Positions 20,401 to 29,447 of a stretch of DNA of 64,000 nt are shown piece after piece. The stretch lies in the NCBI RefSeq assembly GCF_015594725.1, contig NZ_JADNRC010000003.1:1-64000 (forward strand), read 5' to 3'. Both the position numbers and the translations under genes were made by a program. The stretch comes from Flavobacterium sp. ALJ2. GTDB taxonomy: Bacteria; Bacteroidota; Bacteroidia; Flavobacteriales; Flavobacteriaceae. Within the stretch, counting starts at the first letter, position 1. Each line of letters begins with the position of its first letter. The notes below the pieces were generated by a model that worked only from the letters and a program-made list of their open reading frames with translations, was not told the DNA's origin and ran no database searches.

Positions 20401-20805
20401 GAACAATTTGGAAAAGAAATCATTACCCGATATTTTAATCCTGATGATGGCGTAACTTATTTAACCAAATTAAGCCAGCATCCTAGTGTAAACATTCAGT
20501 TTTTTGTGACTAATTATCTTAACACATATGCTACAGATAATCTGCCTAAGTTGAGAGAGCTTGAGTTTTATTTCCGCTCTGTATTAACGCGAGTACATAA
20601 AGCCAGAATTGCCAAACAGCGCATTTTTGAATTCTTACATCAGGAAGGGAAAAAAAGCGAAGAAGCTGCAATTTTTGTAACAGAAATTATTGACGAAGTT
20701 TCTGCTAGCGTAGCAATACAAGATAAAGCAAATTGTATCTCTATACTGACCGATTTAAAAACGCTTTATCCACAATTGCACACCCATTTAATCCTTAAAA
20801 ACTAA
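17467..20805 (+). CDS. WGR and HEAT-like repeat protein, retron accessory
   Basis: This 1112-residue protein begins with a WGR domain (about 1-80; VYEIDLCSIDD and FRYGRRGNV), a nucleic-acid-associated module known from PARPs and MolR-type proteins. The rest is a long helical array, read as HEAT-like repeats (about 95-330 and 560-1090), interrupted by a disordered Ser/Lys/Glu-rich linker around 470-525. No nuclease or ATPase motif is visible. It lies between the RT gene (19 nt) and a SWIM protein gene (3 nt). Retrons of this layout are, as I recall, type XIII with winged-helix/SWIM effectors; assigning this protein to that type is inference. It may bind the msDNA through WGR and act as scaffold or effector. 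Confidence 0.75.
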   Translation: MKLIKQIKLFYKEGNSDKVYEIDLCSIDDANYVVNFRYGRRGNVLKDGTKTPEYVSADKAQIIFDKLENEKKVKGYASEIETLIDLPSLESVEPNSINGIILQRLEDAVMGKQTFKTAWKTSRVIWKAGLLDTKEAIPYIIKLASKGDDLQTYSAIWALIKLKSVAAEEVFKSYALQNKQKEYIRNLAHEGLLGILKDEELQKHISTILETIPQEARYHIDKKDFDSLVIYLKDELENNSIDYLIALYLVAKFNSKLHEIVVFLLEAVPFRPPYFKHIRAIYKLAHIRNDADAIGVLAYRFENENPMFTRTVSLESEYDNSQFITAINERVNIGKELRGKDSKIAFSNFTKFYFQKNSLRFLKEMDSEMDSKKYLKFAVSILLKYSEDDYSKAERLPINTYGQYNYNDQKYYYTVVDYPECSNLALLSTILFGNDEKRILTSKMKFILNQEVFSSKNYYYDSNQVTKVSSKVTTENKNTAADQSSSSVLDVAKKAFSTFFGKKEVEKKTEEPIVQEEQKTIADNSKKRLELFPEHWDAFPEAYIQLIMEGQMNIIHEFAYHNLKARNDYNTLINRFDETTILNLLNSDFTIPNNLGFETIILKNDVLTTQVGFIADVLNSKTESARNWSKKHISSNTALFLNDIECVVKLIFNEVTDLKTWITSTLENFTFTEDKAKVITGKVIVELLTFEESIENNNLATLAIDRLKRIATPQLEQLSWDIIARLISSDLKTNNLLASSILILKSKKVESKEIPFSLITLFLEDESAEIRKNGIQLLNNYQEDYLLTNSDSLLNLFHNEYPDVIESVLERITQLGKSHSDIIDIVLRNTVYAMIRKEKFEGAHLIFKKFILEETTNHWNTALEPRDVIKLIHANYRESQLMGYEILKKYTRKDDFTIRQIISLGNHEILAIRQWCWNYFMDKKERIRAERNNALAILDTTWDDTRTFAFHFFKTEFDETDWDLECLISIVDSVLPAVEQFGKEIITRYFNPDDGVTYLTKLSQHPSVNIQFFVTNYLNTYATDNLPKLRELEFYFRSVLTRVHKARIAKQRIFEFLHQEGKKSEEAAIFVTEIIDEVSASVAIQDKANCISILTDLKTLYPQLHTHLILKN

Positions 20806-20808
20806 GTT

Positions 20809-22455
20809 ATGTTATTTGATTATAAATATAGCGGAAGCACCATTGTAAATAACACCTCTAATAGCACTGGCATGAGTTTTTCGCCAGATACTTTGCGAGA
20901 ACCTACTTTTTTTGTTGGAAAACTAAACAAAAAAATAGCTTTTAGAGAAGCTATTTCTGCGTTGCATGACGTAGTAATTTCTGATTTACGTTTTTTTCCA
21001 AAGGATAAAGAAGAATATAAATTATGGGCTGCAGAACAAGAAAAAATATGGCTTAGCGAATATATGGCCGATTTTCAGATTGAAAATGTTAGAGCACGTA
21101 TTCAGGAATTGAAAGAAGAATTGAGTATTGTTCAAAAAGAGAAAAGAACAGTAATGGGACCTTTTAACAAAGCTAAAACTGCCTATTTTGATTATTTATA
21201 TAAAAATGATAAAGATGCTTGGTATGTTTTAGACCCAGTAATTACAGTACATCCTGATGAAGTCTTTTTTGAATGTTTCAGTAAAGACGAATCATCTTAT
21301 GGGAAATTAAGCTGCAATTATAATATATTCACAGAGATAAGCGACTTTAAATGTGGTACAACAAATATTGATTATTCAGAAGGATTATATAATGAATTCC
21401 AAAAGATAAGAAATTATAAAGAAACCGAATTTAAGATTGACCCTTCTGGTTTTGAAGCTAAAACAACAAATGAACAAGTCTATAAAGAGGTAAAAATAGA
21501 TTTGCCAGATTCTTGGGTTAGAGGATTTTTGCAAGTAAGTTCTGCAATGACTTTACCTGCAACTGTACTCGATTTGCATCCTATGGACATATTTAGCTTA
21601 TGCCAATATTTACGACGCTTTAAAGAAAAGAAAGGACCTAGAGCTTTACGATTTATACTAGAACCAGACAAACCTATTAAAGTAATATTTGAGCCTTTGC
21701 ATGACGAAATTACATTTCATCGCTCTATTTATCAAGGAAACGAATCTAAAACAATCCGTATTTGGGGAAGACGTCGATTACTAATTTTAGAAAGACTAAT
21801 TCCTATAGCACGTAATTTTAAAGTAGTTTTATTGGGTTCAGGTTTACCATCCTTTTTTATTGCCGACCTTGGCGATATGTCTTATACTTTAGGCTTATCT
21901 GGTTGGACTAAAAATGATTGGAGTACCGCAGGAAATTTTGATTTAATGGCACCAAGAAGCAATGTTGATTTATTTACACAGGAAAAAGTCTTCAATGCAT
22001 TAAAAGAAAATTGGCTTGATACGTCTGATAATTTAGCAAAAAAACTAAATCTTGATTCTTCTGTAGTTTCGGCATCATTAGCCGCATATACTCAAGCTGG
22101 ACGAGTAATTTATGACTTAAATTTAGGACTATATCGTGTAAGGGAATTAACTCAAGAACCTCTAAACATGAAGTCATTACGTTTTGCGAGTCCACAAGAA
22201 GAGATTGCTAATAATTACATAACCGAAAATAGAGTAAAAATAACTTCGACTACAAATGCTGATCAATTGCAAATTAAAGGAAAAGTAAGTGATAAAAACT
22301 TTACCTACAATACTCTTGCAGTATTAGACAAAGATAACCGCCTTGTTGAAGGTTATTGTGAATGTTCTTTTTACAAATCAAATCAATTACGAAAAGGACC
22401 TTGCGAACATATTCTAGCAATCCGAATGACTTTGCAAACAAAAAAAGCATTATAA
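20809..22455 (+). CDS. winged-helix/SWIM zinc-finger protein, retron accessory
   Basis: A 548-residue protein. The C-terminus holds a SWIM zinc finger, CxC at 517/519 and CxH at 532/534 (GYCEC...GPCEH). Before it, at about 395-450, is a winged-helix-like segment (KVFNALKENWLDTSDNLAKK). The N-terminal 400 residues are not assigned to a known catalytic family. SWIM fingers bind DNA or proteins. The start lies 3 nt after the stop of the WGR gene, which implies translational coupling. This fits the name WHSWIM used for effectors of one retron type. A homologous but distinct SWIM gene follows another WGR gene at 39.3 kb. Confidence 0.78.
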   Translation: MLFDYKYSGSTIVNNTSNSTGMSFSPDTLREPTFFVGKLNKKIAFREAISALHDVVISDLRFFPKDKEEYKLWAAEQEKIWLSEYMADFQIENVRARIQELKEELSIVQKEKRTVMGPFNKAKTAYFDYLYKNDKDAWYVLDPVITVHPDEVFFECFSKDESSYGKLSCNYNIFTEISDFKCGTTNIDYSEGLYNEFQKIRNYKETEFKIDPSGFEAKTTNEQVYKEVKIDLPDSWVRGFLQVSSAMTLPATVLDLHPMDIFSLCQYLRRFKEKKGPRALRFILEPDKPIKVIFEPLHDEITFHRSIYQGNESKTIRIWGRRRLLILERLIPIARNFKVVLLGSGLPSFFIADLGDMSYTLGLSGWTKNDWSTAGNFDLMAPRSNVDLFTQEKVFNALKENWLDTSDNLAKKLNLDSSVVSASLAAYTQAGRVIYDLNLGLYRVRELTQEPLNMKSLRFASPQEEIANNYITENRVKITSTTNADQLQIKGKVSDKNFTYNTLAVLDKDNRLVEGYCECSFYKSNQLRKGPCEHILAIRMTLQTKKAL

Positions 22456-22460
22456 TATCA

Positions 22461-22490
22461 AAACCACGAATGTACTATTCGTGGTTTTTT
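22461..22490. terminator. bidirectional terminator between retron and MoxR system
   Basis: AAACCACGAAT/ATTCGTGGTTT hairpin with loop gtact and T-tract. The same stem occurs at 29414 and 32357 in the opposite orientation. It ends the retron operon and the convergent minus-strand operon. Confidence 0.85.
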
Positions 22491-22508
22491 GTTTTTAGAG
22501 ACATAAAA

Positions 22509-24266
22509 TTATCTAGTCTTTTTCTTTGCTTTAAGTTTATACTTCATTACATCTTTTAGCATCAATTTATTGTTTTTATTAAAATGTACTAATTCTGAAG
22601 CAACATCAGGGTTTTTATCAATCCTATTTGCAACAATTTCATAAGCTATATTTCTAGTTAAACCCTCAAGTTTCTGATCCTTACTAAATTCATGTTTTAA
22701 TAAATGAAGAAATACCGCAGCATTTTCAGGAGACACATCTTTATTATAAACATTCGTTATGGCGAGTGATAATTCTTCTGTACTATTGATGTTTGTAAAA
22801 TAATTATTTAGGCATTTTCCGGCATCTTTATTCGTCTTCCAGCCCTCTAAAAGGATTTCCTGAGCTTCTGTTACATCACCAATCTTATTTTTATAAACCA
22901 GAGAAGCTTTTACATATTGAAAATTCGCTTTGTAGTTTTCTATTACTTCATTAAAATATTTATCAGCTTCTTTTTTGTGCTTGAGCATCATGTACAAATC
23001 ACCTACTTTTTCATCTTCATTGAGTTCTTTATAAAGTGCTATTGCTTCTTTGTAAGCATGTCCTTTCTCATAACATTCCGCTGCCTTTTTTGTATTTTTT
23101 AAATACTTTAAATAAATCGCTGCAGCTTCAGTATACAACTCCCCTTTTTCGAGAACTTCGGCTGCTTTATGATGATTTTTGAGTAATTTCAGATAGATGT
23201 GAGCTGCTTTTTGATATTCTCCTTTCTCAATAAATTCCTCAGCCAGTTTTTCATATTTACTTTGCAAAGTACTGAATCTTTCGGAATCAACCAGAAAAGA
23301 TCCTCCGGAAGCTGAGCCGCTTCCACTCGATTCTCCTCGTGATAAAAATGATATAATTAAAATAACTAAAATTAAAACAACTACAAATACAAAAAAACTA
23401 TGAGCTGTAAAATTTGAGTTTCCAGAGCTACAACTGCGAATACCAGACACAAAGAACAAAACAAAAATCAATCTAAAAATTAAAGTTAAACCGCCACTTT
23501 GTCCACCAAACAAATCACCAATTTTACTAAAAAAAGATCTAAATACATTTTTTGAGCCAAAAGAAAACTTCCCGTAATTATCTCCTCTTGAGGTTCCTAA
23601 TGTATCCAGCGGAATTGCATATTGTAAAGCCAATTTTGGATTTTTATCCAGAAAAGCCATAAACTTATCCATTTCTTTTTGGTTTCCTTTCATTACTTTT
23701 TGCATATCAAAAGGCATTTTCCCAATTATTTCTTCTTCTGAAAGTGGATTTTCAATGGTCTCTAAAATCTTTTCCTGATCTATCTCAATACGCATCGAAG
23801 TTATGAATTGCGGAATCGAAACCGTTTTTGACGGTTCTGTTATTTCGATTTCTTTTTGCATTGGCAACCGAAGCAAATTTGTCCAGTTTACTTCTTCTTT
23901 TAATTCAACCAAACCAATTTCAGGATGCAAAAAATGATATTCTTCTGAAAACAAATTATGCCATTCACCTTCTGTTAACTCAGGTGTGATTAATGTATTT
24001 TCAGGAATAAATAACTTGCATGCTGCCAATTGATAAAAATTGTTTTTACCGATATCCGTAATTCTATTTTTTCCCTGATTAAAAACTACTAAACAGCCAA
24101 ATAATTCATTTGCACGTATTTCCGGAATAGGAAAAACGGCAATAGAATCAAGCGATAATCCAATATTTTGAATTTCCTGAAGCCATACTTCCGCAGAGGC
24201 ACTTTTTATAAAAACACCTCCTTTAGGAAATATATTTTTTGAATTTATCTTTAGTTTAAGCTCCAT
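22509..24266 (-). CDS. membrane protein with TPR-like repeats, MoxR ternary system
   Basis: A 585-residue protein. The N-terminal 200 residues are soluble and beta-rich, probably a bpX-type domain. Two hydrophobic segments follow at about 245-310 (LIFRLIFVLFFVSG and FFVFVVVLILVILIISF). After a Gly/Ser linker the C-terminal half is a helical repeat of TPR character, with repeated patterns such as EKGEYQKAAHIYLKLL and EKGHAYKEAIALY. It is the last gene of the operon, and its start overlaps the vWA gene end by 11 nt. It would anchor the complex to the membrane. Assignment to the MoxR-vWA-beta-propeller system rests mostly on its neighbours. Confidence 0.65.
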   Translation of the reverse strand: MELKLKINSKNIFPKGGVFIKSASAEVWLQEIQNIGLSLDSIAVFPIPEIRANELFGCLVVFNQGKNRITDIGKNNFYQLAACKLFIPENTLITPELTEGEWHNLFSEEYHFLHPEIGLVELKEEVNWTNLLRLPMQKEIEITEPSKTVSIPQFITSMRIEIDQEKILETIENPLSEEEIIGKMPFDMQKVMKGNQKEMDKFMAFLDKNPKLALQYAIPLDTLGTSRGDNYGKFSFGSKNVFRSFFSKIGDLFGGQSGGLTLIFRLIFVLFFVSGIRSCSSGNSNFTAHSFFVFVVVLILVILIISFLSRGESSGSGSASGGSFLVDSERFSTLQSKYEKLAEEFIEKGEYQKAAHIYLKLLKNHHKAAEVLEKGELYTEAAAIYLKYLKNTKKAAECYEKGHAYKEAIALYKELNEDEKVGDLYMMLKHKKEADKYFNEVIENYKANFQYVKASLVYKNKIGDVTEAQEILLEGWKTNKDAGKCLNNYFTNINSTEELSLAITNVYNKDVSPENAAVFLHLLKHEFSKDQKLEGLTRNIAYEIVANRIDKNPDVASELVHFNKNNKLMLKDVMKYKLKAKKKTR

Positions 24267-26811
24267 GATGTACGATATTCAAAATAAATGGTTTAAAATA
24301 TTTTTCAATAAATATGTCGTCAGCCACGCTTTCTTTTGTATAGCCCGGAATAAAGTAATTATTTCCTGCGTATTCTCCTTCTGTTGCCATAATAGTTCGC
24401 ATGTTAATTACAAACGGAATATAAAACTTATCAATTCGTGTATCACTGCTTTCAAAAACCAAAATCCCATCCTGATTGGTGATTTTACTACCATCTCCAG
24501 ACTGAAAATATTGGATTTCTATATAACAAACTGCTCCATTATTTTCGATTTCTTTTTTTAATTTTTCTGCTGCATCTCTTGTTACGCTATTCAAAACAAC
24601 ACCAAATTGCCCATCGATAATTTCATTAGCTTCTTTTAATGTTTTATCAGTATTCGTTTTTATTATTTGTACAACAGCCAAAGGGGATGTTCCTTTGTTT
24701 TTTAAAATAAGATTAACTTTTTCTTCAAATTTTATAGATAATTTTTCTAACTGTCTATATGAAAATCTATGTTCCTTTCTGAGCTCTAAATTCTCAATTC
24801 CATACCCATTAATCATCAAGAAATTATCATAAATCACAACACTTTCTACTTTTTTAATTACACTGTATTTAACTCTACTGTTTTTATAATTATTAATGAA
24901 AGAAGAATTTTCTTCAAGATTATTACTAAAAGCTTTTCTTATGCTTTCGTTTCTTATTTGGGTACAATGAAAATCACCATCAATCTGCCAAAAATCCGGT
25001 AAAAGATGCATAACACCTCCAGCAAAATAAAAATTATTATTATATTCAAATACTTTGAGAGGTGCATCATTAATCTTTTGATTAAAATCTTTATAGCTTT
25101 TTAATTCTTTGGTGCTAAGATTTATAGTACTAGCATAGTGTACTAAATCATAATAATGGTACCAAAGTATTTTCTCTCCCTTGTTATTTATTTTCATCGC
25201 AAAATTGCCATTCCTAAACGGAAGGTTAGAAGCTATTTTCACAAATCCCTTACCAAATCTATCATTAGAGAACATAAATAAATTACCATTTATGTACATA
25301 TAAAACTCATTGTTATGAGTAAATATATTTTGATAACATCGCTCAACAGGATAAAGCAACGGCATACTTTCATCTCTTATTTCTTTAACTCTTTGTTTTT
25401 TATTTGTATTGTCTTTTTGCCATAACTCCTCCAGCGGCATAATAATATGTTGCAACAGTTTCTTGCCTTTATTCTGATTTTTAAAAACATTAATATCCTG
25501 TAATCCTATTGCAAAAACGTATTTTATATCATTAAAATATGTACTCATTGCATTTTGCATCGGAGCTAATTTTAGGCTTTCTTCTGAAGAAAAAAGAAAA
25601 ACTTCCTGATTCTTGCTATTGATTTTATTTGCTGCAAAAAATGAATCTAATCCTGTTGAACAATCTAATTTACTGCTAAGTTCATTTAACGATTTGATGA
25701 CTTCGTTGACGTTTTCAACTGCAATTTCTTTGTAATCTTCGCCAACAACATAAACCTGACATTCGATATCGGTTTTAGGATGTCTGGCAATTGCAATAGC
25801 CGAAGCAAAAGCTAAAATTTTAGGATTTCCCCAGTTTTTTAATGTAGTATCTATTAACAAAATACGTCTGATTTTATCTGCTTCAGGCGGTACTTCTCGC
25901 TGAATATACAAGGCTTCGTTATTGGCAATTCTGGACATAAAAACATCATCATCATACGCAAATTCAGAAATTACGAGTTTATCAAAATCTCCTTTATTGG
26001 TTAAATCAGAAATTCCTCCAAGTGGTTGCTCACTCGGATGATTATGATGTAACGGAATATTTAATCCTGACCAAAGTCGTTTGATAAGGTTTCCTACATG
26101 AAATGTTTTATCTTCCTCAATAAGCTGATCTACAAAATCAGTTATAGTATCAGACAGATTTTTTTCTTCTAAAATTTCCTCATCCAACGTATCGTTTAAA
26201 TCGTCATGAGGAACGATTTCCATTGCATTTAATATCGATTGAAGCGTTGGAAACTTAGTTTTCAGCAAAGCCAATGTTCTGAAATCTTTTCTAAAATTAG
26301 CCTCGTTGAATGGCGTTTTTTCAGCTGTTTTTAATAAATGTCCTCTGTAATCTTTATATTCATCAAGAAGATTTTTTGCTTTTTCTGATGAAACTCTATT
26401 ATGACATTCATGAAAAATAGTCTGAAATAACTTCATTCTTTTTTCGCCAACTTTATATTCATTTGGTAAACTAGACAGTATTTTTAAAAAATCTATACTG
26501 GCACCCATTCTAAAGGATTGAGACTGCGGAAAAGCAGTTACTATATTCTTACTTTTTACCAAATCATGAATCATTTCGATTGCTTGTTCATTCTCTGTAT
26601 TTGTAGCTACAATGGCTAACAATAAAGTTCCAAATGGCGGAATACTATCATCTGAAAGGTATTCTAAAATTTCAAAAACAAATTTCTCGTAACCAATAGT
26701 TTGTCCATTAGGGATTGTTATAGTCTCAAAGACACTATCTTCAGATAATATTTTATTCTCCCATTCCCAGAAATAGTCTTCGTATGATTGAAAGTAGTTT
26801 AGAAATTCCAT
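24256..26811 (-). CDS. vWA-like protein with beta-propeller and bL12-CTD-like segment
   Basis: An 851-residue protein. Residues about 1-260 are helical. A vWA-like domain follows (RRILLIDTTLKNWGN, then AFASAIAIARHP), in which the first MIDAS Asp is kept but the DxSxS motif is degenerate. About 420-690 is beta-rich, consistent with a bpX-type propeller (MYINGNLFMFS, ILWYHYYDLVHY). Residues 699-766 resemble the C-terminal domain of ribosomal protein bL12 (VVQIIKTNTDKTLKEANEIID, then AAEKLKKEIENNGA). It is the vWA partner of the MoxR ATPase two genes upstream. The fold assignments were made by eye; the L12-like segment is the clearest. Confidence 0.7.
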   Translation of the reverse strand: MEFLNYFQSYEDYFWEWENKILSEDSVFETITIPNGQTIGYEKFVFEILEYLSDDSIPPFGTLLLAIVATNTENEQAIEMIHDLVKSKNIVTAFPQSQSFRMGASIDFLKILSSLPNEYKVGEKRMKLFQTIFHECHNRVSSEKAKNLLDEYKDYRGHLLKTAEKTPFNEANFRKDFRTLALLKTKFPTLQSILNAMEIVPHDDLNDTLDEEILEEKNLSDTITDFVDQLIEEDKTFHVGNLIKRLWSGLNIPLHHNHPSEQPLGGISDLTNKGDFDKLVISEFAYDDDVFMSRIANNEALYIQREVPPEADKIRRILLIDTTLKNWGNPKILAFASAIAIARHPKTDIECQVYVVGEDYKEIAVENVNEVIKSLNELSSKLDCSTGLDSFFAANKINSKNQEVFLFSSEESLKLAPMQNAMSTYFNDIKYVFAIGLQDINVFKNQNKGKKLLQHIIMPLEELWQKDNTNKKQRVKEIRDESMPLLYPVERCYQNIFTHNNEFYMYINGNLFMFSNDRFGKGFVKIASNLPFRNGNFAMKINNKGEKILWYHYYDLVHYASTINLSTKELKSYKDFNQKINDAPLKVFEYNNNFYFAGGVMHLLPDFWQIDGDFHCTQIRNESIRKAFSNNLEENSSFINNYKNSRVKYSVIKKVESVVIYDNFLMINGYGIENLELRKEHRFSYRQLEKLSIKFEEKVNLILKNKGTSPLAVVQIIKTNTDKTLKEANEIIDGQFGVVLNSVTRDAAEKLKKEIENNGAVCYIEIQYFQSGDGSKITNQDGILVFESSDTRIDKFYIPFVINMRTIMATEGEYAGNNYFIPGYTKESVADDIFIEKYFKPFILNIVHHGA

Positions 26812-26819
26812 TTTTTAAT

Positions 26820-27518
26820 TTATGAAAAAGTTAAGCGAAATGAACTTATTGAAAGTTGTTTTATATGTGTTTTTGGAATAATTGAATAACTATTATCGGT
26901 ATTCCAGAGTATTATATTTTCTTCTGACGGATTTAATTTTTCCTGAAGTGTTTTGGTCAAAGCAAACCATTCAAAATTATATCCTGTTGGAATTAAAAAG
27001 TTATTATCAACCCAATATGTACTGCCTTGTATTGGCAATAAAGGATTCCCAATAATTAAGGCGCTTTTATCTATAACTACCCATTGCAAAGGTTCTAATC
27101 TATATTTTGGAGCCGACTCTATATACAACTTCAACTCATCGTAATCTACTAGCAAAGCAAAAGCCTCTTTTATATCTTCAGAAGGTTTTAAAACTATTTT
27201 AAGCTTTTGGTCTATTCCAAAAAAGTTATGATTAAACTTAGGCAAAGAAACAGGCAATGCGCGCAAAATTGGAGTCCACAATAATCCTGAAGGCAATTTT
27301 CTTGAAGGCAAAAGCTTTCCTTTTTCAAACAACAAATTGTCCTTTAATTCATATATCGTTTTGTATGGAATTTGCTGAATTTCGGCTGCATCAATTTGCT
27401 CCAAAGAAAAATCTTTAATCCAGATTGTATCAGTTTCAAAAGCCACTTTTAGATTATCCCAATGCCTGATTGATCCCAAAAAATGGTTGTGTTCTTTTTT
27501 AATTTCTAAAAAATACAT
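26820..27518 (-). CDS. bpX-type protein of MoxR-vWA ternary system
   Basis: This 232-residue protein lies between the MoxR gene (1-nt gap) and the vWA gene (8-nt gap). It is beta-rich with a central LPSRKLPSGLLWTPI and IIGNPLLPIQGSTYW. I associate these features with the bpX6-type domain of MoxR-vWA-beta-propeller ternary systems, but from memory and context only. No catalytic residues are seen. It probably couples the ATPase to the vWA component. Confidence 0.55.
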   Translation of the reverse strand: MYFLEIKKEHNHFLGSIRHWDNLKVAFETDTIWIKDFSLEQIDAAEIQQIPYKTIYELKDNLLFEKGKLLPSRKLPSGLLWTPILRALPVSLPKFNHNFFGIDQKLKIVLKPSEDIKEAFALLVDYDELKLYIESAPKYRLEPLQWVVIDKSALIIGNPLLPIQGSTYWVDNNFLIPTGYNFEWFALTKTLQEKLNPSEENIILWNTDNSYSIIPKTHIKQLSISSFRLTFS

Positions 27519-27519
27519 A

Positions 27520-28650
27520 TTAAATAGTTTGAAGTATTTTTTGCCACAACGATTCTATATGATCCTGAATATATTTTTTCTTTTCTGCATCTTTAATCCA
27601 ATCGCAACGGGTTTGAATATATCGTAATTTATCTTTTATTACATTTTGCTCTTCAAAAGAAAGATTTTCATCTTGCCATTTTTCAGTTAGGTAATTCACT
27701 TCTTTCATCACACTTTCGGCATCAGGAGTTTTGTTATACAAAGCTTGCGGATGAGCCGAATCAGAAGTATCTTTTTCGATAATCTGATTAATTATTCCTT
27801 CTAGAATTTCAATCTGTTCTTCATTATCCCAAATGTATTTTAAAACCCATAAATCAGATAAAACTGCCTCACTCCTACCACACATTAAAGCACTTGCAGC
27901 AATAAGATTCTGAAGTTTTACTGCACGTCTGTCTGATACTTTTATACCTGTATTTCTAAGGCTATGAATAATATCTACGTATTCATTTCGAATTGGAGTT
28001 AAATCCACCTTGCGACAAAGTTGTTGCAGTTCTCTAATTTCGTCAGCCGAAATTGTTGGTGCTTCTTTAGCTGCATCACTTTCTAATTTCCATCCTGCCA
28101 ATAATACTTCGTGTAATAAATCTGGTTCAACGTAATCACATTTTATTCGAATTAAAAAACGGTCTAACAACGCATTTAGTGATTCATCCTCTGGCAAAAC
28201 ATTACTTGCTCCCACAAACATAAGTGCAGGAAGTTTTTTAGTTTCTTTACCACGACGAAATATCTTTTCGTTCAAAGCCATTAATAAACTGTTCAGAATT
28301 GCCGAGTTTGCATTAAAAATCTCATCGAGAAATACCATCGAAGCCTCTGGCATCATACCTTCTGTATTTGTTATTAATTCCCCTTCTTTAAGTTTACGAA
28401 TATCAAAAGGTCCAAAAATTTCATTAGGTTCAGTAAAACGAGTCAAAAGATATTCGAAGTTTTTCCCGCCTTCAATTCCATTAGATAATGCTCTGATAAT
28501 TGCACTTTTTGCCGTTCCCGGAGGACCTAATAAAAAGGCATTTTCTCTTGCCAATAGTCCGATTCCTAACAAATCTATAATTTCATTCTTTCCAACAAAA
28601 GTGTCTTTAATGTGCTTTAAAACAATATTTAATTTATCGGTAGTTTTCAT
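27520..28650 (-). CDS. MoxR-type AAA+ ATPase
   Basis: A 376-residue AAA+ ATPase with Walker A GPPGTAKS at 42-49, Walker B MVFLDE ending in Asp109-Glu110, sensor-1 region GASNVLPED, and an arginine finger region NALLDRFLIRI. The C-terminal lid (SDRRAVKLQNLIAASALMCGR) resembles the RavA/YehL subgroup of MoxR ATPases. MoxR proteins work with vWA proteins as chaperone-like remodelers; both partners are here in one operon. It is the second gene of a five-gene minus-strand operon. Confidence 0.9.
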   Translation of the reverse strand: MKTTDKLNIVLKHIKDTFVGKNEIIDLLGIGLLARENAFLLGPPGTAKSAIIRALSNGIEGGKNFEYLLTRFTEPNEIFGPFDIRKLKEGELITNTEGMMPEASMVFLDEIFNANSAILNSLLMALNEKIFRRGKETKKLPALMFVGASNVLPEDESLNALLDRFLIRIKCDYVEPDLLHEVLLAGWKLESDAAKEAPTISADEIRELQQLCRKVDLTPIRNEYVDIIHSLRNTGIKVSDRRAVKLQNLIAASALMCGRSEAVLSDLWVLKYIWDNEEQIEILEGIINQIIEKDTSDSAHPQALYNKTPDAESVMKEVNYLTEKWQDENLSFEEQNVIKDKLRYIQTRCDWIKDAEKKKYIQDHIESLWQKILQTI

Positions 28651-28685
28651 TTACTTACTTCTATTTTTATTTTATTCGTATAATT

Positions 28686-29312
28686 TTATAATTGTGCCCA
28701 AAAGATTTTTCTATAATCCCCAAATCCTATTTCTAATTGTTTTTTTATAAAATCGGATTCGGTAAATTTTATTGCTTTTCTCTGTACAATTCGGTCTATA
28801 TAAAGTTGTTGCAAACAATTATTTGTAGCAAGAATCTCAAAATCTATTTTTTCTATATCAACCTCAAATCCAACGGCCGAATAATGAAACTGAAATAAAT
28901 ATTTTTCAAGAATAGGAATAATCAAATCATCAGGATCTATTCTTTTCAGTTCCATAATAATCTGAGGTAAAAAACGCAAACAAATATCTGCTGAAAGTAT
29001 TGCCGAAGCATCTATTTTTCCCTTATAATCAGGCAAAAGCATCACCAAATCATTACTATTGTGCTCTCTATATAATAATAGTTGTGCAGCTAGATATACC
29101 GTTTTGGATGCCCACAAAGCAGCAAGAGAATTAAACTCTGGAGCAATGCCTGGATAATCTAAAATTTCCCTCTCATATTCGGTTTCCAGAAATAAAACAG
29201 CATCTGTCTCTTCTTCTTTAGAAACGGTAATTACTTTATCATACAAGATAACCTGTTCAATTGTTCTGAGATGATAAATAGTATCTAAAAAAGGTGTTTT
29301 TGTGGTATCCAT
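28686..29312 (-). CDS. uncharacterised first gene of MoxR operon
   Basis: This 208-residue acidic protein has mixed helix and strand and no recognised motif. It has no signal peptide or membrane segment. The start is 35 nt upstream of the MoxR gene boundary and the gene heads the five-gene operon. A box reading TACTTTTG on the minus strand (29405-29412) could be its promoter. A bpX-type accessory domain is possible but I cannot show it. Confidence 0.55.
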   Translation of the reverse strand: MDTTKTPFLDTIYHLRTIEQVILYDKVITVSKEEETDAVLFLETEYEREILDYPGIAPEFNSLAALWASKTVYLAAQLLLYREHNSNDLVMLLPDYKGKIDASAILSADICLRFLPQIIMELKRIDPDDLIIPILEKYLFQFHYSAVGFEVDIEKIDFEILATNNCLQQLYIDRIVQRKAIKFTESDFIKKQLEIGFGDYRKIFWAQL

Positions 29313-29413
29313 GCTATTGAGTTAGTTTCTTACTTTTAAAACTAATTATGAAGTAAAATCTTAAGTCCGTAAATATATAATTAAATCCTCTCACTTATAA
29401 AAACAAAAGTAAA

Positions 29414-29445
29414 AACCACGAATAGTACATTCGTGGTTTTCTGTT
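29414..29445 (-). terminator. terminator of RING/TerD-like gene
   Basis: AAACCACGAAT/ATTCGTGGTTT hairpin, loop agtac, 8 nt after the stop of the minus-strand gene at 29448. The stem is identical to those at 22461 and 32357. Confidence 0.75.
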
Positions 29446-29447
29446 TT

